From positions 62,001 to 126,000 of the forward strand of contig JAZRLM010000012.1 of the NCBI GenBank assembly GCA_045646865.1: a stretch of DNA of 64,000 nucleotides, written 5' to 3'. Shown in pieces: positions 57,977-64,000 of the stretch. The position numbers and the translations under genes are program-made. Positions within the stretch are counted from its first letter, which is position 1. Each line of letters begins with the position of its first letter. Origin of the DNA: SIG440 sp045646865. GTDB taxonomy: Bacteria; Bacillota; Clostridia; Monoglobales; Monoglobaceae. The notes under the pieces are model-generated. The model saw nothing but the letters and a program-made list of their open reading frames with translations, was not told where the DNA came from and ran no database searches.

Positions 57977-60223
57977 AGTTAATGTATTGTTCTTACAAAA
58001 ATCACATTTGGGACCTAGCTTGATGTTATATTTCTTACATATTTTTTTAGATTTAATGTACACGTCTACAATATAGTCAATTGGAGGAGGAACAAAATCT
58101 GACAATTCAGTTCCTTCCATTGGACGAAATGGTGAAATCATAGGTGTAACACCTAATTTGCACAAAAACTCTATGCCTTTTAAAAAAGATTTTTTAGAAT
58201 CCAAGCCAATGATTAACATGCTTCTTGTGTTTTCAATTCCAAACAATTGTGAGCTTAATTTTAAAGCATCTTCATATTGTTTAATTGGTATTTTCCCTTT
58301 GCCTGGCATAATACTTTCTGCTAGCCTTCTATTGAATATCTCAAGATTAAATGCAACTTCAGTAACACCTATATCATAATACGTATGCAATATATTGCAA
58401 TCATCAGGCGGTATAGACATAACGTATATAGGTTTATTGGATTTTGATCGTATGTATTTAACAATATTATTTATGTAATATTGCTCATTATCATAAGTAT
58501 TAGATGGTCCTCCAATTAAAAAGTGATTAAAATCAACAAAAGACTCATAGTAATCTATTGTTTCATAAATATCATCAATAGGAATTACATCACAATATTT
58601 ACTTGTTATATGACAGAATTTGCAACCACTGTGGTTTTTCTTAAAATTACATATGGATGTATGTTTTATCCTTAATCGATCAGTCGTAAGAAATCCAATA
58701 CGATGAATACCGATATTATTCTTGGTATATTTTACTGGTAATTTTTCTTGTAGTGAAATTTTTATCTCGTATATAAAATCATCAAAATAATATAATCCTA
58801 ATCCGTTGTCATTTTTTTGAATTGAAAATGGAGTCAATTCTAGAAACTTAACATTAACAGGACAATTTATTACATATTTATCATAAATTGTTATATCAAC
58901 AGCATCAAATGTTGCTTTTTTAATTTCTTGCGTATCATTATATAGATCTTTAACATCATCGGTTATTATGACCCCTTGAGTTAATAGTGCACACTTTAAC
59001 ATATTTATATCAGATTTGTAGGATTCCTTTGTGTATCTAGAATAGTTTAACAAATTCTGATATACAAATATACTACCATCAAAATTAACACTTGAAATAT
59101 TTGTTGTAAAAATCACTCTAAACATATAATCATCAACATTGTTTGTATGAGGATTTTCAACAATAACTTTATCAACATGCTTGGTTGCCTGCTTCAATTT
59201 CCCAAGCAAGTATGCATTGAAACTTGGAACTGTATTTTGATAAAACGATAATGTGCTATAATTAATTTTAACCTTCTCTAATTGTTTTAATAGTTCCTTT
59301 TCACATTTATTATTAAATACATTATATACTATTGTTTGCAAGTCTGGCAAACACAGATCCTTTAATGCACAGTTAATTAATATAGAGGATGCTTGAAATC
59401 TTGGATTTATTTCCATAAAGTATATATCTTCGTTCTGAATCAACAAATCCAATCCGCATATTCCAACATAGCCCATATTAGATAATGACATTCCTATGTT
59501 TTTTGCATATTGTGATACTTTCTGCTGAACACTTGCGGATATCTTTCTATAAGCAATAAAGTCTGCTCCTTTGTATAATAATCGGTTATCTACATTCTCA
59601 ATTATTTGTATGGACGCAGGTAATACCGAAACATAATTATCAGTTATAATAATATGAACATTAATAGAATATGAATTTTCTAAATATGGACTAATCATAT
59701 AGCAACTATAATCGTCCAGTTTTTTAATGATATCTGTTTCGTTTTCTTTAGTCAACACAAATGTGCCCGTGCCACCTGATGAATAATTTTCTTGTATAAT
59801 ATACTTGCCTTTATTTTTAAATTTTGAGGATATATTTTCATAATTGCATTCTTTTCCAAACATTTCTGTGAAATTTATTACGGGCATTATATTGCTGGCC
59901 CACAAATGAGAGTATGTTTTGTTTTCGAGTAAATCTAAAAAGTCAGGATTATACTTATTTATAACATATTCTTTTAAGTATGGTGCTTTGGCTATTACTC
60001 TTTCGGCAATTTTATTACTATAAAAGAACAATTTAACGCTACTTTTTTCTATTTCTTTATTTATACTTTCAATAAAAAAATCCAGAATTGTTTTTCCTGA
60101 ACTATTATTATATGAAACATTATTATTTATGTTTGACCCATATCTAGTTATACTTTTATAAAATAATCCAGAATATAAAATTTCTGATTCCCTATTTCCG
60201 ACCCATATTATTCTATCGTCCAT
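57974..60223 (-). CDS. ATP-grasp and radical-SAM fusion protein
   Basis: A 749-residue protein. The N-terminal half (about 85-320) resembles an ATP-grasp ligase: IIQENYSSGGTGTFVLT (phosphate-binding Gly-rich loop), GYVGICGLDLLI and the metal-site motif FMEINPRFQASS. The C-terminal half (about 500-749) resembles a radical-SAM domain: SICNFKKNHSGCKFCHIT has a CX8CX2C cluster instead of CX3CX2C, followed by FLIGGPSNT (GGE-like), VTEVAFNLEIFNRRL and SPFRPMEGTELS. The end CDFCKNNTLT adds a CxxC. Such fusions suggest peptide or amino acid modification; the substrate is unknown. Start and RBS lie in the right inverted repeat. Confidence 0.75.
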   Translation of the reverse strand: MDDRIIWVGNRESEILYSGLFYKSITRYGSNINNNVSYNNSSGKTILDFFIESINKEIEKSSVKLFFYSNKIAERVIAKAPYLKEYVINKYNPDFLDLLENKTYSHLWASNIMPVINFTEMFGKECNYENISSKFKNKGKYIIQENYSSGGTGTFVLTKENETDIIKKLDDYSCYMISPYLENSYSINVHIIITDNYVSVLPASIQIIENVDNRLLYKGADFIAYRKISASVQQKVSQYAKNIGMSLSNMGYVGICGLDLLIQNEDIYFMEINPRFQASSILINCALKDLCLPDLQTIVYNVFNNKCEKELLKQLEKVKINYSTLSFYQNTVPSFNAYLLGKLKQATKHVDKVIVENPHTNNVDDYMFRVIFTTNISSVNFDGSIFVYQNLLNYSRYTKESYKSDINMLKCALLTQGVIITDDVKDLYNDTQEIKKATFDAVDITIYDKYVINCPVNVKFLELTPFSIQKNDNGLGLYYFDDFIYEIKISLQEKLPVKYTKNNIGIHRIGFLTTDRLRIKHTSICNFKKNHSGCKFCHITSKYCDVIPIDDIYETIDYYESFVDFNHFLIGGPSNTYDNEQYYINNIVKYIRSKSNKPIYVMSIPPDDCNILHTYYDIGVTEVAFNLEIFNRRLAESIMPGKGKIPIKQYEDALKLSSQLFGIENTRSMLIIGLDSKKSFLKGIEFLCKLGVTPMISPFRPMEGTELSDFVPPPIDYIVDVYIKSKKICKKYNIKLGPKCDFCKNNTLT

Positions 60224-60270
60224 ATAACAACGCTCCTTAAGATAATTTGATATTATCCTTTATTGACATT
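60219..60270 (-). repeat. Right 52-bp inverted repeat (IR-R)
   Basis: Reverse complement of 60219-60270 begins AATGTCAATAAAGGATAATA and ends TTGTTATATGGA, identical to IR-L over 52 bases. It supplies the RBS and ATG (60223) for the minus-strand gene. Its outer three bases overlap the -10 of the flanking promoter. Confidence 0.95.
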
Positions 60271-60296
60271 TTATCATATTTTTTGAGTTTATACAA
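60268..60296 (-). promoter_or_regulatory. Inward-facing promoter at the right end of the invertible segment
   Basis: Minus strand TTGTAT (60291-60296), 17-base spacer, TAAAAT (60268-60273). Start of transcription would be near 60261, inside IR-R, reading whichever gene occupies the right half. No equivalent lies outside IR-L. Confidence 0.65.
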
Positions 60297-60349
60297 GATA
60301 ATTCAAGAAAATTATACCAGTATATTCCTCTCATAATGCATAAACTTAG

Positions 60350-60386
60350 AAAAACTCCTATGTCAACAATCGCACATAGGAGTTTT
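60350..60386. terminator. Terminator between the 54-residue gene and the invertible segment
   Basis: AAAACTCCTATGT and ACATAGGAGTTTT form the stem around CAACAATCGC. It insulates the inward promoter from upstream transcription. Confidence 0.85.
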
Positions 60387-60551
60387 CTATCCAATCCTAA
60401 ATCCTTTAGAAAGCAACTTATTAATTGCATCTATGCTAAGTTCCTTATTTATAAACTGTGTTTTTTTGCCTGTGGGAATTTCCTTTGTAGAAATAACCTT
60501 GTTAGTTTCGTCAATCCACACAACCCATATATTAGATATTTCCGTTTCCAT
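60387..60551 (-). CDS. Small conserved hypothetical protein (54 residues)
   Basis: Minus strand ATG at 60551 gives METEISNIWVVWIDETNKVI, then STKEIPTGKKTQFINKELS and ends GFRIG; stop at 60387-60389. Proteins of this size with an N-terminal IWxxWID motif and a C-terminal GF/GYxI are common in gut Clostridia and of unknown function. RBS is weak (ATAGGACA). Followed directly by a terminator. Low G+C like the neighbours. Confidence 0.6.
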   Translation of the reverse strand: METEISNIWVVWIDETNKVISTKEIPTGKKTQFINKELSIDAINKLLSKGFRIG

Positions 60552-60599
60552 AACACTTTGTCCTATTCAATAGTCGTTTTTAATTTCACCCTTTTTTAA

Positions 60600-60641
60600 C
60601 ATATGCAGAGGAAGTTAAATCTTCCTCTGCATATGTTTTTT
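60600..60641. terminator. Bidirectional palindromic terminator
   Basis: CATATGCAGAGGAAG and CTTCCTCTGCATATG pair around TTAAAT, followed by TTTTTT on the plus strand and AACATATG with A/T flanks on the minus strand. It ends the SLH protein transcript; a further small palindrome TCACATG/CATGTGA lies at 60654-60672. Confidence 0.85.
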
Positions 60642-60724
60642 ACGCTCCTGTTATCACATGGCCAGCATGTGATGAACCAGAACTAATTAGAAGAGAGATA
60701 CATCACTCTACGATAAAACAACTA

Positions 60725-61402
60725 TTATTTATAATTTATTAAAAGATTTCTATATGTGTGGTTTTTATCCTGCACATATGTACCGCCGTTGTTTAAATCA
60801 TATCCGGTCATCATCAGCATTGGGGCATCCAATGTCCTCTGCAGTATCCTAGCAACCATGCTTCTTGTCAAGAATTCATCCGCCTTAACATTTTTTAAAT
60901 CATCTATTATTCCAAGTTCATCCATAACAGAAAGATAGCCATTAGGATATCCACCAAGTTCTCTTGCTTTTACTTCATATCCAAGCATTCTTGAAAGTAT
61001 TGCCGCAGCTTCACTTAGAGTAACATTTGCGTCTGGCTTTATGGAGTTATCTCCGTAACCTTGCATAAATCCCATATCAATCATAATACCCATACTGTCC
61101 GCTGCCCAATGTTGGCTGTTCATATCGTGAAATTGCTTACGCACATCAAACGAATCAACACCCTTTTTATATGGCGGAAGTAGCTTTCTGCAAAATTCCG
61201 ACATCTCAGCACGAGTAACAAAGTTTTGGGCTCTAAAAGTATTATCTTCATATCCGTCAACTATGTTTAATTTGTGTAAGTCTTCAATCGCAGAATAAAT
61301 CTTGCTATCTGTAACAGCAACATCTTTGAACGGAAAAGCATATGCACTAACGCAGGTCAAAACTAATATTGCTGATAATATCAAAATAATTCTTCTTTTC
61401 AT
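60725..61402 (-). CDS. Secreted SLH-domain protein
   Basis: A 225-residue exported protein. Signal peptide (MKRRIILILSAILVLTCVSAYA), then SLH-like repeats: FKDVAVTDSKIYSAIEDLHK with VDGYEDNTFRAQNFVTRAEM, then HWAADSMGIMIDMGFMQGYG with VTLSEAAAILSRM, then YLSVMDELGIIDDLKN with LTRSMVARILQRTL. It ends about 30 residues later and has no other domain, so it is mostly an anchor. Start ATG 61402 has RBS AAGGGAGGGA; the frame opens at 61450 within the upstream gene's end. Encoded 13 bases after the next secreted protein gene. Confidence 0.82.
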   Translation of the reverse strand: MKRRIILILSAILVLTCVSAYAFPFKDVAVTDSKIYSAIEDLHKLNIVDGYEDNTFRAQNFVTRAEMSEFCRKLLPPYKKGVDSFDVRKQFHDMNSQHWAADSMGIMIDMGFMQGYGDNSIKPDANVTLSEAAAILSRMLGYEVKARELGGYPNGYLSVMDELGIIDDLKNVKADEFLTRSMVARILQRTLDAPMLMMTGYDLNNGGTYVQDKNHTYRNLLINYK

Positions 61403-61415
61403 AGTTGTCCCTCCC

Positions 61416-61805
61416 TTAATGTGCATAAATGTAGCCATCCACATCTTCAAGGTTTATAGCTGCCGAAAGACTAATTTTATACTCTGTTTCACCCTTTAAT
61501 CCTGTAAATGTGAACTTATCTGTTGTTATCGGACCAACACACTTCAAAATATATCCCTCATCTTCATCTGTTACATTATATATGCTGATATAATAATTAT
61601 TGCAAGAATTTGATACCTCTTTGAAATCCAATGTAATAGAGTTTTGATTGTCTTTAAGCTTAATACGTCCTACTTTACGCATATGCGGCACCTGTGATAC
61701 GGTTTTAAAATAAAACTCTTCCTTATCCGGTGCCTCATTTGCATATACGCCCATAGAAACAGTAAAGCATACTAACATCAACAATGCAAAAAGTTTCTTA
61801 ATCAT
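61416..61805 (-). CDS. Small secreted protein, beta-rich, unknown
   Basis: A 129-residue protein with signal peptide (MIKKLFALLMLVCFTVSMGVYA). The mature part (about 105 residues) is rich in beta-strand-like segments (NSITLDFKEVSNSCNNYYIS, FTFTGLKGETEYKISLSAA) reminiscent of a fibronectin-type or Ig-like domain. It shares the plan SLSAA/GLKGETEY with the next gene's GLTGGHKYRIRMAGAG, so the two are probably distant paralogues. Function unknown. Confidence 0.65.
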   Translation of the reverse strand: MIKKLFALLMLVCFTVSMGVYANEAPDKEEFYFKTVSQVPHMRKVGRIKLKDNQNSITLDFKEVSNSCNNYYISIYNVTDEDEGYILKCVGPITTDKFTFTGLKGETEYKISLSAAINLEDVDGYIYAH

Positions 61806-61868
61806 TTATTTCACCTCGCAAATTCTGTTTTCATCCGTGATATCGCCACCGAAGATAAAGATTTAAAA

Positions 61869-62351
61869 TTAATATGAAGTTATTGATCCGGCAATTCGAC
61901 ACGAAGAACCTGCTCCTGCCATACGAATACGATATTTATGACCACCTGTGAGTCCACTGAGCGTATATATGTCAGCCATATGTACCGGACCATACATATT
62001 ATTGGTTCCATCTGTAATATATTCATCTGCAGTCATATCATATAATGAAAAATAACATGAGCCTATTGGGCTTGTTGTGAAATATATTTCCAAATATGAC
62101 TCCTGACTGCCAAGAGATAAATTATTTCCTACCAATGTAGAGCTTGGGAATTGTGCTATGGTTGTGTTAAAGGTCATATCTACTGTTCTTGTCAAATTTG
62201 CTCTTGGAGTAATTTCTCCTTCACTGTATGTGGTGAGTGTTACACCATTTTTAAGCTGATGTACTTCTTTAGCAGAAACACCAACGCACATAACCGACAA
62301 TGCCATAACTGTTGCCAAACACATTGCAATAACTTTCTTAAACTTTTTCAT
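61869..62351 (-). CDS. Secreted beta-sandwich-like protein
   Basis: A 160-residue exported protein: signal peptide (MKKFKKVIAMCLATVMALSVMCVGVSA), then a beta-rich domain with STLVGNNLSLGSQESYLEIY, CYFSLYDMTADEYITDG and YTLSGLTGGHKYRIRMAG, ending IAGSITSY. Two in-frame ATGs exist; 62351 has nine-base spacing to GAAAGGAAAG and is used, 62357 is the alternative. It is the first of three minus-strand secreted-protein genes next to the agr locus. Confidence 0.7.
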   Translation of the reverse strand: MKKFKKVIAMCLATVMALSVMCVGVSAKEVHQLKNGVTLTTYSEGEITPRANLTRTVDMTFNTTIAQFPSSTLVGNNLSLGSQESYLEIYFTTSPIGSCYFSLYDMTADEYITDGTNNMYGPVHMADIYTLSGLTGGHKYRIRMAGAGSSCRIAGSITSY

Positions 62352-62394
62352 AAACATCTTTCCTTTCGTTTTTTATAACGAAACTAACTCGATA

Positions 62395-62422
62395 ACTATA
62401 TTTTCGATTGACAAAAGTGCAA
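62395..62422 (-). promoter_or_regulatory. Promoter of the secreted-protein genes
   Basis: Minus strand TTGCAC (62417-62422), 16-base spacer, TATAGT (62395-62400), about 45 bases before the ATG. It overlaps the opposing promoter at 62408-62436. Confidence 0.5.
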
Positions 62423-62436
62423 AAGAAGTATATAAT
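62408..62436 (+). promoter_or_regulatory. Opposing promoter, possible sRNA start
   Basis: TTGACA (62408-62413), exactly 17 bases, TATAAT (62431-62436), full consensus, yet no ORF follows on the plus strand within 500 bases. Confidence 0.7.
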
Positions 62437-62442
62437 TATCTA

Positions 62443-62520
62443 TCGAGATTCCGCCGTTCAATCATTAAGTTCTGGCAAAGTCCTTATTCTGTTTGAGTGG
62501 TGGTTTCTCTCTTTTTATAG
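62443..62520 (+). ncRNA. Candidate small RNA
   Basis: Predicted from the consensus promoter upstream. The sequence from 62445 (GAGATTCCGCC) can pair with GGTGGTTTCTC (62499-62509), followed by TCTTTTTATAG, so an RNA of about 75 bases with a terminator-like end is plausible. The stem has a two-base internal mismatch loop. No function can be inferred. Confidence 0.35.
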
Positions 62521-62817
62521 TTATCGTTATATTATATTTTTGATACATATTGCTGATATGCGTTAATATTTATAAAATCCCGATTTCACAAAATGAAAAT
62601 ACTTATTTTTTGTGTGCGACAACCTCGCTAAGTTGCATTTTATATATGTTCTATATGGGGAATTCATAAATACATTCACACATTTCAAACTACTTGTGAA
62701 ATATTTATCAAACTAATGCCTTTTCAATATTACACTTAGTGCTTGTTTTGATGATATGTATACATATCATCAATGGGTATACCCATTGACAAAAATCCCT
62801 GCATACTAATCACCAAC
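62521..62817. other. Noncoding stretch downstream of agrD with two palindromes
   Basis: No credible ORF. Near the agrD end lie two adjacent perfect palindromes: TGATGATATGTA/TACATATCATCA (62749-62772) and CAATGGG-TATA-CCCATTG (62771-62788). No U-tract follows on either strand, so they are not classic terminators. Otherwise AT-rich with nothing recognised. Confidence 0.5.
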
Positions 62818-62973
62818 TTATTTGTTTTTGCAGTTTTTGCTTTCTTCTGCTAATTTCTGCAAGCCTTTCGGCTCTTTCATCTGATGCATACCGCCTGTAG
62901 ATGCTAATCCTGCTGAATATATTGCAGCATCTAAAGCAGCTCCTGCAAATAAATTGCTAATCCAATTAAACAT
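62818..62973 (-). CDS. agrD: AgrD-like autoinducer precursor without core cysteine
   Basis: A 51-residue peptide. N-terminal amphipathic part (MFNWISNLFAGAALDAAIYS), then AGLASTGGMHQMKEPKGL, where the ST(G/x)G-(x)HQ-xKEP pattern matches AgrD peptides of Clostridia (ASxxGxYQPKEP type), and a charged tail (QKLAEESKNCKNK). The usual thiolactone Cys is absent; a Ser (residue 25) occupies the plausible ring position, and the only Cys is in the tail. The ATG overlaps the agrB stop by eight bases, with RBS GAAAGGGGGA. Confidence 0.75.
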   Translation of the reverse strand: MFNWISNLFAGAALDAAIYSAGLASTGGMHQMKEPKGLQKLAEESKNCKNK

Positions 62974-63547
62974 TTTTCGTGTCCCCCTTTCTCATTAGTA
63001 AGCTGACAAGCATCCAAAATGCCACCGCTAATAATGTTATTGATATAGTAACACCTACTGCCATATCCATAGCTACTAAAATAACTGATGCCACAGATAC
63101 AACACTTGATGTTATTATTGATTTTAATTTGTTTCTTTTTTTCTGCAATGATGTCATAGGCTTATTAGGATGTTCAATCGGTGCAAAATAAGAAATAAAT
63201 ATAAAGCATATAACGTTTATCAAAACTACATATACATTATTTATTTTTGAAATAATAAAGGATAAAGACAATACACATATATATGTCGCAATCAATGATA
63301 ACCTACATACAGCAAAAGTCTTTGCGTGGAATCCGCCACTAAACTGTCTTATACCGCATAGGATTATTAAAAACACCATACTGTCTATTATTCTGTTAAG
63401 TATAATTCCCAATGCTATAATTATTGTATAATTGATTATGTCTGCCATTATAAGCTGAAAACCATAGCAATATATTTCTTTCTTATCTTCTGCAATTATA
63501 TTTTTCTTGCAATAATAATTCGTAATAGCACTTGCTAACCTATTCAT
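62966..63547 (-). CDS. agrB: AgrB-family peptidase/exporter
   Basis: A 193-residue membrane endopeptidase that cyclises and exports the AgrD peptide. Catalytic His and Cys are visible in FSGGFHAKTFAVCRLS (His about residue 74, Cys about 81). Five to six transmembrane helices. Start ATG 63547 follows AAAGGAGGAA. It overlaps agrD by eight bases, so both are translated together. Preceded by a promoter with tandem operator-like repeats. Confidence 0.9.
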   Translation of the reverse strand: MNRLASAITNYYCKKNIIAEDKKEIYCYGFQLIMADIINYTIIIALGIILNRIIDSMVFLIILCGIRQFSGGFHAKTFAVCRLSLIATYICVLSLSFIISKINNVYVVLINVICFIFISYFAPIEHPNKPMTSLQKKRNKLKSIITSSVVSVASVILVAMDMAVGVTISITLLAVAFWMLVSLLMRKGDTKNV

Positions 63548-63571
63548 TTATTCCTCCTTTCTGATAATTTG

Positions 63572-63600
63572 ATTATAGCACTTATATTACAAAATTTACA
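63572..63600 (-). promoter_or_regulatory. Promoter of agrBD
   Basis: Minus strand TGTAAA (63595-63600), 17-base spacer, TATAAT (63572-63577). The -35 is poor, as expected for an activated promoter. Confidence 0.6.
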
Positions 63601-63605
63601 TAGCT

Positions 63606-63643
63606 TGTGACGGCTGACACAAATAATGTGATAGCTAACACAA
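63606..63643 (-). promoter_or_regulatory. Tandem direct repeats, likely LytTR/AgrA operator
   Basis: TGTGACGGCTGACACAA (63606-63622) and TGTGATAGCTAACACAA (63627-63643) are similar over 17 bases and spaced by exactly 21 bases, two helical turns, directly upstream of the weak -35 of agrB. AgrA-type LytTR regulators bind such paired direct repeats. The agrA gene is outside the window. Confidence 0.6.
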
Positions 63644-63662
63644 TTTTGGTAAAATTGGCAAA

Positions 63663-63693
63663 AAAAAATAATCCTACGGCGAGGATTATTTTT
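63663..63693 (-). terminator. Terminator of agrC
   Basis: AAAAATAATCCT and AGGATTATTTTT pair around ACGGCG, with T-tract on the minus strand; it overlaps the region just after the agrC stop. Confidence 0.85.
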
Positions 63694-63697
63694 AAAT

Positions 63698-64000
63698 TTA
63701 TTCATTTATAGCAATCATAATATGACAACAAAACTGATTTTCTTCTTCATAAAACTGTATCATTCCATTATACTTGTTTACAATATTTTTTACAGACTTT
63801 ATACCTATTCCGTGAAGTTCCTTATCATTCTTGGAAGTGACAAGTTCTTCATTTGTTTGCAAAACAGATGATTTAATGCTGTTTTTAACAGATATAATCA
63901 AATAATTTTCGTTAGTATGTATATCCACAGTTATTCTTTTATCATCGGTAAACCATGCAGCTTCAATAGCATTATCCAACAAATTCCCAAACATCACAGC
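63698..64000 (-). CDS. agrC: AgrC-like GHKL histidine kinase, truncated by the window edge
   Basis: C-terminal part of a GHKL-type ATPase domain: VMFGNLLDNAIEAA (N box), HGIGIKSVKNIVNKYNGM (G box) and YEEENQFCCHIMI. The open frame continues beyond 64000. Position upstream of agrBD on the same strand and domain type support the peptide receptor kinase AgrC; the sensor part is outside. Confidence 0.82.
   Translation of the reverse strand, partial: AVMFGNLLDNAIEAAWFTDDKRITVDIHTNENYLIISVKNSIKSSVLQTNEELVTSKNDKELHGIGIKSVKNIVNKYNGMIQFYEEENQFCCHIMIAINE

Larger units (their letters stand above)
56315..60270. other. Predicted invertible DNA segment with two alternative genes
   Basis: Perfect 52-bp inverted repeats bound 3852 bases holding two convergent genes (56362-57954 plus strand; 57974-60223 minus strand). 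Each gene's RBS and first codons (ATGGA) are inside a repeat, so inversion swaps the coding body joined to each set of signals. On the left, the signal is read-through from the recombinase gene; on the right, a promoter at 60268-60296 points inward. A palindromic terminator separates the two genes. Confidence 0.85.

Noticed and set aside
60336..60599. 87-codon plus-strand frame
   Set aside because: Antisense to the 54-residue minus-strand gene and through a terminator palindrome, without an RBS.
62621..62645. GCGACAACC...GTTGCA hairpin resembling the 40461 terminator
   Set aside because: The stem is weak and the T-tract poor; similarity is probably chance.

Overview
The window looks like a chromosome segment from a low-GC, spore-former-related member of the class Clostridia (Bacillota). 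Supporting signs are a SpoVD-type PASTA transpeptidase and SpoVE/FtsW in a dcw cluster, a MurE with the DNPR signature of meso-diaminopimelate ligases, SLH-domain envelope proteins, T-box and M-box RNA switches, an agr quorum-sensing locus, strong AGGAGG-type ribosome binding sites and frequent GTG/TTG starts. I cannot name the genus from sequence alone.

Layout. 1-13040: cell wall and division cluster (spoVD fragment, murE, murF, mraY, spoVE/ftsW, murG, murA, ftsQ, a DUF881 gene, sbp, ftsZ, secG); murD and ftsA are absent from their usual places. 13176-20197: RNase R without its usual N-terminal domain, an SDR reductase, mgtE under an M-box riboswitch, and a large secreted phosphodiester glycosidase/SLH protein. 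20399-20958: tRNA-Arg(ACG) followed by a decayed tyrosine integrase. 21087-30939: an acyltransferase-like gene, membrane proteins, bioY, tatD, a 213-bp palindromic MITE-like element, an aminotransferase with an Lrp regulator, an M23 endopeptidase, a WalR-type regulator and rlmH. Putative WalR boxes lie upstream of both the M23 gene and the SLH glycosidase. 30977-39997: YabE-like 3D protein, an RNA methyltransferase, rsmI, a second two-component system, HtrA, an SGNH hydrolase and PepV.

39998-46286: a second palindromic element, a rod-folding ncRNA candidate, a compact locus with all the parts of a type I toxin-antitoxin system (24-residue hydrophobic peptide, locked RBS, opposing promoter), pheST under a T-box, and a secreted subtilase. 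46328-50400: an integrative mobilizable element end (tRNA-Leu 3' remnant, large serine recombinase, accessory mobilization proteins, MobP-like relaxase, probable oriT). 50582-54759: AT-rich cargo with a DUF6076 protein and an AAA+ ATPase/subtilisin-like protease pair resembling the IetAS defence/plasmid-exclusion system.

54994-60551: the most striking region. A Cas2-like protein and a complete tyrosine recombinase stand next to a 3.9-kb segment bounded by perfect 52-bp inverted repeats. Each repeat carries an identical ribosome binding site and start codon. The segment holds two convergent genes, a pentapeptide-repeat membrane protein and an ATP-grasp/radical-SAM fusion, separated by a palindromic terminator. 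A promoter just outside the right repeat points inward. This architecture predicts a DNA inversion switch that exchanges which gene sits behind which transcription signal.

60725-64000: small secreted proteins, another SLH protein and an agrBDC locus with a cysteine-free AgrD core and tandem operator-like repeats upstream of agrB.
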